A stretch of 64,000 nucleotides of DNA, taken from positions 1 to 64,000 of the forward strand of contig DATIHR010000018.1 in the NCBI GenBank assembly GCA_035480575.1, written 5' to 3'. Origin of the DNA: PMNU01 sp035480575. GTDB lineage: Bacteria > Patescibacteriota > Saccharimonadia > Saccharimonadales > UBA4665. A program made the translations under genes and the position numbers. The notes under the pieces are model-generated. The model saw only the letters and a program-made list of their open reading frames with translations, was not told where the DNA came from and made no database searches. Below are positions 1-7,006 of this stretch, one piece after another (the stretch's first letter is position 1; every line of letters begins with the position of its first letter).

Positions 1-156
1 TACGTTAGTAACCTACAAGCCCAAGGTAAACCCATACGCTGGGTACCGTACGGCAGTACCATTGGCCGTATAGACGGTACGCATCCCAACGCCGCAGGCT
101 ACACTACCTGGGCCAATGAATTGGCGCCTATGGTGCGGGAGTTGTATCCGCAGTAA
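1..156 (+). CDS. SGNH/GDSL-type hydrolase, C-terminal end (partial)
   Basis: The reading frame is open from the first base and stops at TAA 154-156, so only the last 51 residues are in the window. It contains DGTHPNAAGY, the typical block V of SGNH/GDSL esterases that carries the catalytic Asp and His, followed by a short terminal helix (WANELAPMVRELY). The family includes esterases and O-acetyl-sugar deacetylases acting on cell-surface glycans. Substrate and localisation cannot be judged without the upstream part. A strong terminator follows directly. Confidence 0.8.
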   Translation, partial: YVSNLQAQGKPIRWVPYGSTIGRIDGTHPNAAGYTTWANELAPMVRELYPQ

Positions 157-181
157 CGAACAAAGCGCCCAGTGTGTACCA

Positions 182-205
182 GGGGTCCTTCTGAGGACCC
201 CTTTT
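182..205 (+). terminator. Rho-independent terminator after the SGNH hydrolase gene
   Basis: Perfect 8-bp stem GGGGTCCT/AGGACCCC (182-189 and 194-201) with a TCTG loop, followed by TTTT. The stretch from here to the next gene (206-392) shows only a short GATAAA triplication near 280-297 and AT-rich sequence that may hold a promoter. Confidence 0.9.
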
Positions 206-392
206 AGTAATGGCGTCACTGCGCACTCGTACGAGTAACCATAAAAATTACAGTATGGCTTGACATCGACCACGGTTAAGATAAAGATAAAGATAATATT
301 TAAAAACTACTCATATATGAAAAGACCCAAACAAACGGTCCCTGTTGCTACAACTATTTCAGTACCTAACAATATGGAGCAAGTATAACGCT

Positions 393-1484
393 ATGCGTGC
401 AGTACATAGTCTTATTTCTACCAGAAAAGGCCTTGCTATAACGGCAGCGCTTATTGTGTTTACCATCGGCGCGATAGTGCTTAAGCTCCATGCATCCGGC
501 TTCTTTTCGGCTGTTGAGCCGGATGGTGGCACGCTGACCGCCAATGCCAAGCTTGTTAACGACAGCAGCGCCTCGGGCGGCAAGGCAATACAATTTACAG
601 CGCCAGCGCCCAACCCAACGCCGACCCCCACACCTACCCCCACGCCAACGCCCCCACCTTCTGGTGGCGGTAGTTGTGCGCTGCCTAAGTATCCATCGCC
701 CGCCTGCGTGGGCGTGCCGAGCAGCACGTCGCTTACTACCCGTTCTGGCGACTACGACGTCACCACAGCCGGTACGACAATTAACGGCATGCACATAACC
801 GGTGACGTAAATGTTAAAGCAGCCAATATTACGATTAAAAATAGTCAGATTGACGGCACAGTAAGCAACGATGGCATTGGCGGCACGTCGTTCACTATTA
901 GTGACAGTACGGTGGGCACGACTACCTGTTCGCCTATTGGCACACCGAGCTTGTGGGGTCATGATTTTACGGCGACGCGTGTATATCTGCGCGGCCACCA
1001 GGACGCAATTGACATGGGTGGCGACAACGTATCGGTTAGCGATTCACTGCTCCAGCCTTGCTTCCTGCCCGCAGGTGGTGGCGACGGCTTCCATACCGAC
1101 GGCGTCCAAGACCTTTGCGGTACGACCTGCAGCAACCTGACCTTAACGCACAATACAGTTGACGCTCGTGCGTACTACAACAGCAAGGCAATGGGCAACT
1201 CGGCGCTTAATCTTGACTCGGCAGCCGACGGTTCGCACTTGCGTAACGTTATACTTACCAGCAACCTGTTTATGGGCGGCGGCTACACGACCGACCTTCG
1301 ATACGTCGCAGGCAATAAGTGGCTCGTAACCAACAACGCGTGGGTAAATGGCGCGTACACCTACGCACCGATTTCTACGGAAGGCACGTGCTCGAACCAG
1401 ACATGGTCTGGCAACAGCATCGTGACAATCGACACCGACTACAATGTGACCTCTACAGTTAAGCAAACGGCGTGCCTGGACTAG
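393..1484 (+). CDS. Membrane-anchored surface protein with right-handed beta-helix domain (copy 1)
   Basis: Unnamed surface protein. From ATG 393 it has a cytoplasmic stub, one hydrophobic segment (about residues 15-33), then a CBM6/35-like remnant (VNDSSASGGKAIQF) also seen in the next gene, a proline/threonine linker of PT repeats, and a C-terminal domain with repeated INGMHITGDVNVKAAN/ITIKNSQIDG patterns typical of pectin-lyase-like beta-helices. Such proteins often bind or cut polysaccharide, but no catalytic residues can be assigned. An upstream TTG at 345 is in frame, but ATG 393 lies right before the anchor and is preferred. The gene lies 3 nt before its paralogue, so the two are probably co-transcribed. 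Confidence 0.75.
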   Translation: MRAVHSLISTRKGLAITAALIVFTIGAIVLKLHASGFFSAVEPDGGTLTANAKLVNDSSASGGKAIQFTAPAPNPTPTPTPTPTPTPPPSGGGSCALPKYPSPACVGVPSSTSLTTRSGDYDVTTAGTTINGMHITGDVNVKAANITIKNSQIDGTVSNDGIGGTSFTISDSTVGTTTCSPIGTPSLWGHDFTATRVYLRGHQDAIDMGGDNVSVSDSLLQPCFLPAGGGDGFHTDGVQDLCGTTCSNLTLTHNTVDARAYYNSKAMGNSALNLDSAADGSHLRNVILTSNLFMGGGYTTDLRYVAGNKWLVTNNAWVNGAYTYAPISTEGTCSNQTWSGNSIVTIDTDYNVTSTVKQTACLD

Positions 1485-1487
1485 TTT

Positions 1488-2597
1488 ATGAGCATATCTT
1501 CCCGAATTTCATTGGCAGTAAGCAATAAAAATGTAATAACCGCAGGTGCAGTTGCGGCAGTCCTAGCGATTGCAGCTCTGGTTATCTGGCACTCTATGGC
1601 TAGCGGGTTTTTCTCGGCTGCCGAGGCCGAAACGGGCGTAGCCGGCCCAGCGCAAGTCGTCAACGACACAACGGCGTCGGGTGGTAAGGCGGTGCAGTTT
1701 ATGGCGGCGGCTCCGACACCTCCGCCCCCTACTCCTACGCCGACACCTACCCCCACGCCACCACCATCACCTGGCTCACGGCCAGATCCGTTCCCGGCAG
1801 GCATGAAGCCCGACGCTACGAACACGGGCGTTGTTGCCGGAACGTCGTTGACGGTGGTATCTGGCAATATTACTTATAGCTCCAGTTCTAATGGCCAGAC
1901 CATTAATGGCAAAGATTTCCATGGTTTTGTAAAAGTTACTGGCGCAAACATTACGTTTACAAACTGTATTTTCCGCGGGCAGGCCACAAGCTCTAATAAC
2001 GCGCTGCTCGACACCGAAAGCAGCACAGGCACTATTACGGTAAAAGATTCTGAATTTGTGCCATCCAATCCATCGGCAACCATAGACGGCATGTGGTTGG
2101 TAAATACCAAAGTGTACCGCGCAAATGTACATGGCACGGTAGATGGCATTAAAGCTGCCAGCAATAGCCTGATTCAGAACTCGTACATCCATGATATGCA
2201 GTGGTTTGCATCCGACCCCAACCAAGGCGGTGGCGAAACTCATAACGACGCTATTCAGATTTTGGAAGGCAACAACATCGTGCTGAATGCGAATACTCTC
2301 TACACTGGCGGCACGCAGTCAAACTCTGCCGTGCAGCTAACGCAGGACTTTGCCGCAGTCAGCAACGTTACAATTACCAATAACTGGGTAGATTACGGCG
2401 GCTGTACGCTGAACCTTACGCAAAAGCCGCTGGCATCAGTATCGGTAGGTCCGGTAACGGGCAACCGCTTTGGACGCCACCAAGGATTTAGCAACTGCGC
2501 GATCCTTATTGGCACCAAAACAACGCTTACGCAAAATTCTGGCAATGTTTGGGACGATACTGGCGCTGCAATCCCTGCGCCACAGCAGCACGACTAG
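1488..2597 (+). CDS. Membrane-anchored surface protein with right-handed beta-helix domain (copy 2)
   Basis: Paralogue of the preceding gene with the same architecture: an N-terminal hydrophobic anchor (about residues 15-35), a shared SGFFSAAEAETG...VNDTTASGGKAVQF segment resembling the end of a carbohydrate-binding module, a PT/PP linker, then a beta-helix domain (SNGQTINGKDFHGFVKVTGA, NALLDTESSTGTITVKDSEF, LIQNSYIHDMQWF). The anchor and linker are much more alike between the copies than the beta-helix parts, as expected for a duplicated display scaffold with diverging ligand domains. Probably anchored facing outward. Enzyme activity is not shown. Confidence 0.75.
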   Translation: MSISSRISLAVSNKNVITAGAVAAVLAIAALVIWHSMASGFFSAAEAETGVAGPAQVVNDTTASGGKAVQFMAAAPTPPPPTPTPTPTPTPPPSPGSRPDPFPAGMKPDATNTGVVAGTSLTVVSGNITYSSSSNGQTINGKDFHGFVKVTGANITFTNCIFRGQATSSNNALLDTESSTGTITVKDSEFVPSNPSATIDGMWLVNTKVYRANVHGTVDGIKAASNSLIQNSYIHDMQWFASDPNQGGGETHNDAIQILEGNNIVLNANTLYTGGTQSNSAVQLTQDFAAVSNVTITNNWVDYGGCTLNLTQKPLASVSVGPVTGNRFGRHQGFSNCAILIGTKTTLTQNSGNVWDDTGAAIPAPQQHD

Positions 2598-2618
2598 GTA
2601 TATAGATAGGAGAGACTG

Positions 2619-2780
2619 ATGGATGAAAACCCGCCAGAACTTCCTTGTGCCGAAAAGCTTGCATTCGACACGAAGCAGCAGGCGAACGCTGCCGCCACGG
2701 TAGCGGCGTACCAACATGGTACCCAGCTGCACGCATATAAGTGCCACCACTGTGGGCTGTGGCACCTGGCAAGTGGGTAG
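2619..2780 (+). CDS. Small zinc-ribbon-like protein, 53 aa
   Basis: A short gene with a good Shine-Dalgarno (AGGAGA, 2609-2614) 5 nt before ATG. The protein has an N-terminal Cys (PELPCAEK), a basic/alanine helix (DTKQQANAAATVAAYQHG) and a C-terminal YKCHHCGLWHLASG. The CxxCGxWHL pattern is a recurrent feature of small actinobacterial and phage hypothetical proteins and looks like a zinc knuckle that may contact nucleic acid or protein. It follows the surface-protein pair by 21 nt and may be the last gene of that operon. Function unknown. Confidence 0.65.
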   Translation: MDENPPELPCAEKLAFDTKQQANAAATVAAYQHGTQLHAYKCHHCGLWHLASG

Positions 2781-2919
2781 TCGCGTGCAACCTAGTCCGG
2801 AGACTTCTCCTATCGAGGCGTTTGAGTATGTACAGCGTTTTTCGCACCGTTCGCGTATTATGCACATGTTTGGCTTGATAGCTTGTTTACAGACGTGCGA
2901 GCACGAAGGTATCAGTAGC

Positions 2920-3315
2920 ATGCGCATACGACCCTATACGCACGAAAAAAACACGTTGCATTTTGACGTCGCGGATGTCCCTCATCGTACCTGGCATGCG
3001 CCATCGGGCAAAGAGCACGAAATGCGATGGGGTATGCTGAGGCATGAACCAGCGCGGCAAGATACACCCTTTGTGCTTATGCGATTATTGGCAATCCCAG
3101 ACGATGGGTGGTATATCGCTGAACCACCGGGGTTGTATATCGCTCAGCCGGACAAGGGGCTTGAGGAGCTTGTGCCCTTTTGGGTATTAGCAGACAAAGG
3201 CAGTGATACTGGTTATAAAATCGAGATTTCAGACGAGGCAGAACAGGCAAGGATATTCAAAGAAGAGCTTATACCGGCCGCTATCGTTAGTTATAAGCAC
3301 TGGCTAGAAAGATGA
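2920..3315 (+). CDS. Hypothetical protein, about 131 aa
   Basis: Not recognised. ATG 2920 is chosen because GAAGGT lies 8 nt upstream and an earlier in-frame ATG (2716) would overlap the small zinc-ribbon gene in another frame. The protein is soluble and mixed alpha/beta with many aromatic residues (FDVADVPHRTWHAPSG, DDGWYIAEPPGLYIAQP) and an acidic helical C-terminus (EISDEAEQARIFKEELIP). It ends in TGA. No signal peptide or membrane segment. Confidence 0.5.
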   Translation: MRIRPYTHEKNTLHFDVADVPHRTWHAPSGKEHEMRWGMLRHEPARQDTPFVLMRLLAIPDDGWYIAEPPGLYIAQPDKGLEELVPFWVLADKGSDTGYKIEISDEAEQARIFKEELIPAAIVSYKHWLER

Positions 3316-3348
3316 CATCCTCGTGGACACTAAAATTTTCGGCAGAAC

Positions 3349-3393
3349 TTGACAGAAACATCACGGTGCCATATATTCAACCATATTGTTGAA
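3349..3393 (+). promoter_or_regulatory. Promoter and palindromic operator of the ArsR-family operon
   Basis: A near-consensus promoter, TTGACA (3349-3354), 17-nt spacer, TATATT (3372-3377), overlaps the near-perfect palindrome TTCAACCATATTGTTGAA (3376-3393; 8 of 9 base pairs). The palindrome spans the expected transcription start, the usual place for an ArsR-type autorepressor to block RNA polymerase. Confidence 0.8.
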
Positions 3394-3711
3394 CGTGAAG
3401 TATATCTCGATGGTCTTTTTAGCTCGTTGGCAGACCCTATTCGCCGCGATATGCTGCAGCGATTGCTGGGCGCGCGGTATACCATTAGCCAATTAGCTCA
3501 AAATTACAGCATCTCGTTTGCCGCAGTTGCGAAACATCTGCATGTACTGGAAAAAGCACGGCTCGTTATTAAAGAACGCCGTGGGAAGGAGCAGGTTGTG
3601 AGTATTGCACCCGACGCACTGAAAGATGCCAGCGAATATCTGGCACAGTACGAAGCATTGTGGAGCCGGCGTTATGACGCCTTGGATACGTTATTAAAAG
3701 AAAGCAAGTAG
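3385..3711 (+). CDS. ArsR-family winged-helix transcriptional repressor
   Basis: Small HTH repressor (LFSSLADPIRRDMLQRLL, YTISQLAQNYSISFAAVAKH with the recognition helix, LVIKERRGKEQ wing). No Cys-based metal site is visible. It belongs to the ArsR group found beside VOC and AHSA1-type genes, with which it shares an operon (12 nt to the next gene). The start is unusual. The promoter places transcription initiation near 3384, so the in-frame TTG at 3349 would be upstream of the mRNA. The first plausible codon in the transcript is ATT 3385 (I/M-VEREVYLDGLF), 7 nt after the -10 box. One base change (T3387 to G) would give both an ATG and a perfect operator. Either a true ATT start or a consensus error. 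Confidence 0.8.
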   Translation: MVEREVYLDGLFSSLADPIRRDMLQRLLGARYTISQLAQNYSISFAAVAKHLHVLEKARLVIKERRGKEQVVSIAPDALKDASEYLAQYEALWSRRYDALDTLLKESK

Positions 3712-3722
3712 AAAGGAATCAC

Positions 3723-4235
3723 ATGCAAAAAATACTAACCTGCCTATGGTTTAACAACAGTGCCGAGGAGGCGATGAACTTTTATGCGTCTGTATTTAAT
3801 GGTTCGCCGGCGAAACAGAAAGAATCTAAAATTGTTAGCATTGCTCGGTTTCCAGAGATGCCTAAGGAAGGTCCGGCAGCTGGTTTGGACGGTAAGGTGG
3901 CACAGGGCATTGTCGAACTAGAAGGGCAACAAATCATGGCCTTTGATGGCGGTCCGACGTTTACGTTTAATGAAGCTGCCTCGATGTATGTGCACTGCAC
4001 TTCGCAAGAAGAAGTAGATTATTTTTGGGAAAAGCTAAGCCACGTGCCCGAGGCCGAGGCTTGCGGCTGGCTTAAAGATAAGTTTGGTGTATCCTGGCAG
4101 ATTATCCCTAATGCGCTTGAAGAGTTCATGAGCGATCCAGACCCAGCGGCCTCGGGCCGGGTCATGCAGGCCATGCTGCAGATGAAGAAATTAGACATTG
4201 CTGCCCTCGGGCGTGCAAAGGAAGGCAAGGCATAG
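3723..4235 (+). CDS. VOC-superfamily (PhnB/3-dmu-9_3-mt-like) protein
   Basis: Glyoxalase/bleomycin-resistance fold protein of the PhnB type, 170 aa: ILTCLWFNNSAEEAMNFYAS, EGQQIMAFDGGPTFTFNEAA and KDKFGVSWQIIPNAL are family hallmarks. Members of this group lack a single known reaction and have been linked to small-molecule binding or detoxification. Preceded by GAAAGGA 6 nt before ATG. Second gene of the arsR-VOC-SRPBCC operon, a combination known from many bacteria, which suggests a shared stress or xenobiotic signal. A second, unlinked PhnB-like gene is at 47049-47486. Confidence 0.85.
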   Translation: MQKILTCLWFNNSAEEAMNFYASVFNGSPAKQKESKIVSIARFPEMPKEGPAAGLDGKVAQGIVELEGQQIMAFDGGPTFTFNEAASMYVHCTSQEEVDYFWEKLSHVPEAEACGWLKDKFGVSWQIIPNALEEFMSDPDPAASGRVMQAMLQMKKLDIAALGRAKEGKA

Positions 4236-4243
4236 GGGCGTAT

Positions 4244-4726
4244 ATGGGAAAAGCAACCGTAACGGCAAATCCAGGTGAGTCTACGATACATATTGAACGT
4301 ATGTTCGATGCGCCTCGCGACAAAGTATTTGCCCTACTGACAGACAAAAGCAAGATCAGCAAGTGGTGGCTTGGCCCAGGGTACACAACCCGTGCCGATG
4401 AAATGGATGTCCGCGAAGGAGGCCGCTGGAAGTTTGTACAGACTGGCAATGACGGCACGGAGTTCGCCTTTTTTGGCTCGTACCACGAGGTAGCACCACC
4501 GGAGCGGATCATCCAGACGTTTGAATTTAGCGGCTTGCCCGAGCGCGGCCATGTATCTATGGAGAAAATGGAATTGCACGACGCCGGTAACGGCAAGACG
4601 AAAATGACGGTAGTAACCACTTTCTTTAGCGCGGCAGATCGCGACGGTATGTTGCAAAGCGGTATGGAAGACGGCATGAACAATACCTACGACGCATTCG
4701 ACAAGCTCCTAGCCGAGCAACAATAG
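4244..4726 (+). CDS. SRPBCC/AHSA1-like protein
   Basis: START/Bet v1-like fold of the activator-of-Hsp90-ATPase-homologue-1 type: IHIERMFDAPRDKVFALLTD, KISKWWLGPGYTTRADEMDV, GGRWKFVQ, and the C-terminal TYDAFDKLLAEQ. These proteins bind hydrophobic ligands in a cavity, and in bacteria they are typically partnered with ArsR and VOC genes as here (8 nt downstream of the VOC gene). Cytoplasmic, 160 aa, full length. The palindromic repeat at 4743-4785 lies 16 nt after its stop and may also act as its transcription terminator. Confidence 0.85.
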   Translation: MGKATVTANPGESTIHIERMFDAPRDKVFALLTDKSKISKWWLGPGYTTRADEMDVREGGRWKFVQTGNDGTEFAFFGSYHEVAPPERIIQTFEFSGLPERGHVSMEKMELHDAGNGKTKMTVVTTFFSAADRDGMLQSGMEDGMNNTYDAFDKLLAEQQ

Positions 4727-4742
4727 CGCCTCCAAAAACTGC

Positions 4743-4785
4743 AAACCACCACATATAAAGGACGGACCTTTGAATGTGGTGGTTT
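4743..4785 (+). repeat. RAYT-associated palindromic repeat, copy A
   Basis: A 43-nt hairpin: perfect 12-bp outer arms AAACCACCACAT/ATGTGGTGGTTT around the core AAAGGACGGACCTTT (4757-4771), which itself folds AAAGG/CCTTT around ACGGA. The same core occurs at 5427, 24103, 24123 and 26306. It sits directly upstream of the transposase gene and covers its -35 region. Confidence 0.85.
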
Positions 4786-4791
4786 ATGGTA

Positions 4792-4800
4792 TGGTATATT
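4792..4800 (+). promoter_or_regulatory. Extended -10 promoter of the RAYT gene
   Basis: TGG-TATATT is a TGn-extended -10 element ending 6 nt before ATG 4807, so the transcript would be leaderless. No good -35 is present; that region is occupied by the palindrome. Confidence 0.6.
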
Positions 4801-4806
4801 TTAACT

Positions 4807-5421
4807 ATGCCAAGTAAGAACGTTCTGAAGGTGGATGCGCCGGATAGTTATTATCACGTATATGCGCGAGGTGCCGGTAAGCAACCGATTTTTTTGGATT
4901 ACGAAGATTTTATGTTTTTTTTGGAGCTTCTTCGGCGCTATTTATCGCCTGAGGCTGTAGTGAATTCTGTGGGTACGCCGTACGAAAAATTGGGCGAATC
5001 GGTGGAACTACTCGCGTACTGTCTTATGGGTAACCATTTTCATTTACTACTCTTCCAGCGTCAGGTTGGCGGCATGCAGCGGTTGATGCGTGGTGTTATG
5101 ACCTCGTATAGCCGCTATTTTAACCGTGTTTACGGACGTTCGGGCCCGCTGTTTGAGAGCCGATACAAGGCATCTCGCGTCTCGAACGAAACATACTTGC
5201 AGCATATCTCGCGCTATATACATTTGAACCCAAAGGATTGGCGATTGTACCCATATTCGTCGATGCAGTACTACCTTACGGGTAACCAGCCGGACTGGCT
5301 GCAAACTAGTCCTATGTTGGAACTTTTTGATTCGCGCGAACAGTACGCCGAGTTCGTCGCCGACTACGAGGCTGCACAGCGCGAACTGGACAGCCTAAAA
5401 CACGAACTAGCCGATACTTAG
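4807..5421 (+). CDS. REP-associated tyrosine transposase (RAYT, Y1/IS200-like HUH)
   Basis: Single-domain Y1 transposase of about 204 aa, not flanked by IS200-type ends. Visible signatures are YYHVYARGAGKQPIFLD at the N-terminus, the HUH motif in LMGNHFHLLLF, the RAYT-typical YSRYFNRVYGRSGPLFESRY and the C-terminal ISRYIHLNPKDW with the likely catalytic Tyr. RAYTs are domesticated single-strand nucleases that process REP hairpins in Proteobacteria. This one is bracketed by two copies of the AAAGGACGGACCTTT palindrome (4743-4785 and 5421-5448), with further copies at 24 and 26 kb, the arrangement expected of a REPtron. The upstream in-frame ATG at 4774 lies in the palindrome, so 4807 is preferred. 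Confidence 0.9.
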   Translation: MPSKNVLKVDAPDSYYHVYARGAGKQPIFLDYEDFMFFLELLRRYLSPEAVVNSVGTPYEKLGESVELLAYCLMGNHFHLLLFQRQVGGMQRLMRGVMTSYSRYFNRVYGRSGPLFESRYKASRVSNETYLQHISRYIHLNPKDWRLYPYSSMQYYLTGNQPDWLQTSPMLELFDSREQYAEFVADYEAAQRELDSLKHELADT

Positions 5422-5448
5422 TAATAAAAGGACGGACCTTTAAATTAC
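5421..5448 (+). repeat. RAYT-associated palindromic repeat, copy B
   Basis: Core AAAGGACGGACCTTT at 5427-5441, identical to copy A and in the same orientation, with short outer arms GTAAT/ATTAC. It begins at the last base of the transposase stop codon, so the gene is bracketed by two copies. Confidence 0.8.
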
Positions 5449-5523
5449 AGGGGTCGTTTACTATTTGAGGGTAACGGCATATACTTATGGCCAAGATACG
5501 TCATTAAGCAAACAAGGATCTAT

Positions 5524-6957
5524 ATGAACGCAACAACGAAGGTACCGCAAGTGCCTCTTCAAGCATTTAAGCGGACAAAAATTATCGCCACTATTGGCCC
5601 GGCTACCGATAATTACGAATCGGTGTACAAGCTTTTGGAGGCCGGCGTAAATGTTATACGTCTTAATTTTAGCCATGGCACCCACGAGGAGCATGCGGCC
5701 CGTATACCCTGGGTACGTCGCGCCAGTGCCGAGGTTGGCAAACCAGTGGCGGTTATCCAGGATTTGCAAGGGCCCAAAATTCGCTTAGGTGATTTTGACG
5801 GCGTTATACCGGTGCGCGCAGGTCAGGAATTGATTTTGGCTTACGGTGTCGATTATGTAGAAGGCGGCGCAATTCCTATTCAGTACGACCTGAGCAAAAA
5901 GGTTAAGGCAGGCGAGCGTTTATATATTTTCGATGGTAAAGTGCGCACCGAGGTCATTAAGGTAGCGCCAGGCGCTTTGCATGTCATGGTTAAAAACGAT
6001 GGCATTCTTATCAAGCGTAAAGGCATTAACGTGCCCGATACAGATTTTGGCGGCGATATTCTTTCCAAAAAAGACCTGAAAGACCTTGCATTTGGTGCGA
6101 CGCAGGATATTGACTACGTGGCCATGAGTTTCGTGCAAGGCCCGGAGGATATACACCGACTTCGTAAATTGCTTAAGCAGCACGGTAGTAGTGCCAAAAT
6201 TATCGTAAAGTTCGAGACTAAAGCGGCTGTCGAGACAATGGAAGAGATCGTACAATGCACCGATGCAATTATGATTGCGCGCGGCGACCTGGCTGTCGAA
6301 ACTTCGCCCGAATCGGTACCAATTGTGCAACGTGAACTTATCAGCCTTGGCCAGAAGTACATTAAGCCGACAATTGTGGCGACTCAAATGCTCCTAAGTA
6401 TGGTAGACATGCCCGAACCAACCCGGGCCGAAGTCTCGGATGTTGCTACCGCGGTGTTCTTAGGGGCGGATTGCGTAATGCTGAGCGATGAGACGGCCGC
6501 CGGTAAATATCCCGTAGAAGCCGTGCAGACCATGAAACGTGTCTTGCAGTACGCCGAGCAGAGCCGATTGCTTAAAACGGTCTACCCTCACGACCGCGAA
6601 GCTACGATGCAAAATGCCATCGCCAGCGGCGTTATTAGCCTGGCGAATAGCATTGCCGCTAAGGCTATCGTGGCCGAGACTTCATCTGGTAACACGGCAC
6701 TCCAGATATCTGCGCGCCGCCCCGAAATGCCCATAATCGCAGTAACCGATGTCCGTCATACGGCCCAACAATTAGCATTGGTGTACGGTGTTAAAAGTTA
6801 TATGCGCCCCGCCCAGCCCGGCGCTGCCCAAAGGTTAACCGATTGGCTCCGCGAGAATAAGGTATTTAAGACTGGCGATGTTGTCGTTGCAGTATCCGGC
6901 CGCTACCCGGGTAAAGTTGGCTTAACGGACACAATAAAAGTCCGCGTGCTCGAATAG
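5524..6957 (+). CDS. pyk: Pyruvate kinase
   Basis: Final ATP-yielding step of glycolysis (phosphoenolpyruvate + ADP to pyruvate + ATP). At 477 aa it is full length. It shows RTKIIATIGPAT, VIRLNFSHGTHEEH, QDLQGPKIRLGDF, the active-site Lys and metal ligand in VKFETK (K229, E231), ARGDLAVE, the signature region PTIVATQMLLSM...PTRAEVSDVA, and a C-terminal domain ending VGLTDTIKVRVLE. Start ATG 5524 has AAGGA 5 nt upstream. It heads a pyk-pgk-(331-nt gap)-tpiA block on one strand, in line with the fermentative glycolysis of reduced-genome bacteria. Confidence 0.97.
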   Translation: MNATTKVPQVPLQAFKRTKIIATIGPATDNYESVYKLLEAGVNVIRLNFSHGTHEEHAARIPWVRRASAEVGKPVAVIQDLQGPKIRLGDFDGVIPVRAGQELILAYGVDYVEGGAIPIQYDLSKKVKAGERLYIFDGKVRTEVIKVAPGALHVMVKNDGILIKRKGINVPDTDFGGDILSKKDLKDLAFGATQDIDYVAMSFVQGPEDIHRLRKLLKQHGSSAKIIVKFETKAAVETMEEIVQCTDAIMIARGDLAVETSPESVPIVQRELISLGQKYIKPTIVATQMLLSMVDMPEPTRAEVSDVATAVFLGADCVMLSDETAAGKYPVEAVQTMKRVLQYAEQSRLLKTVYPHDREATMQNAIASGVISLANSIAAKAIVAETSSGNTALQISARRPEMPIIAVTDVRHTAQQLALVYGVKSYMRPAQPGAAQRLTDWLRENKVFKTGDVVVAVSGRYPGKVGLTDTIKVRVLE

Positions 6958-7006
6958 CCCGACGGTAAGCGTGGCGTTGCCATGATGCTTATGCTTAAAT
7001 AAAGGC

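Noticed and set aside
603..660. CCNACN-type short tandem repeat as a possible microsatellite or phase-variable tract
   Set aside because: It encodes the Pro-Thr linker with varied third positions, and the same linker recurs in the paralogue at 1716-1770; it looks selected at protein level, not slipped DNA.
3313..3315. Possible UGA recoding (as in Gracilibacteria/SR1)
   Set aside because: Several genes end naturally at TGA (for example 3313-3315 and 22970-22972) and none needs TGA to be read through, so the code is standard.
4774..4806. Upstream ATG 4774 as the start of the RAYT gene
   Set aside because: It would translate the arm of the palindrome (MWWFMVWYILT) and lies upstream of the -10 box; ATG 4807 gives the normal RAYT N-terminus.
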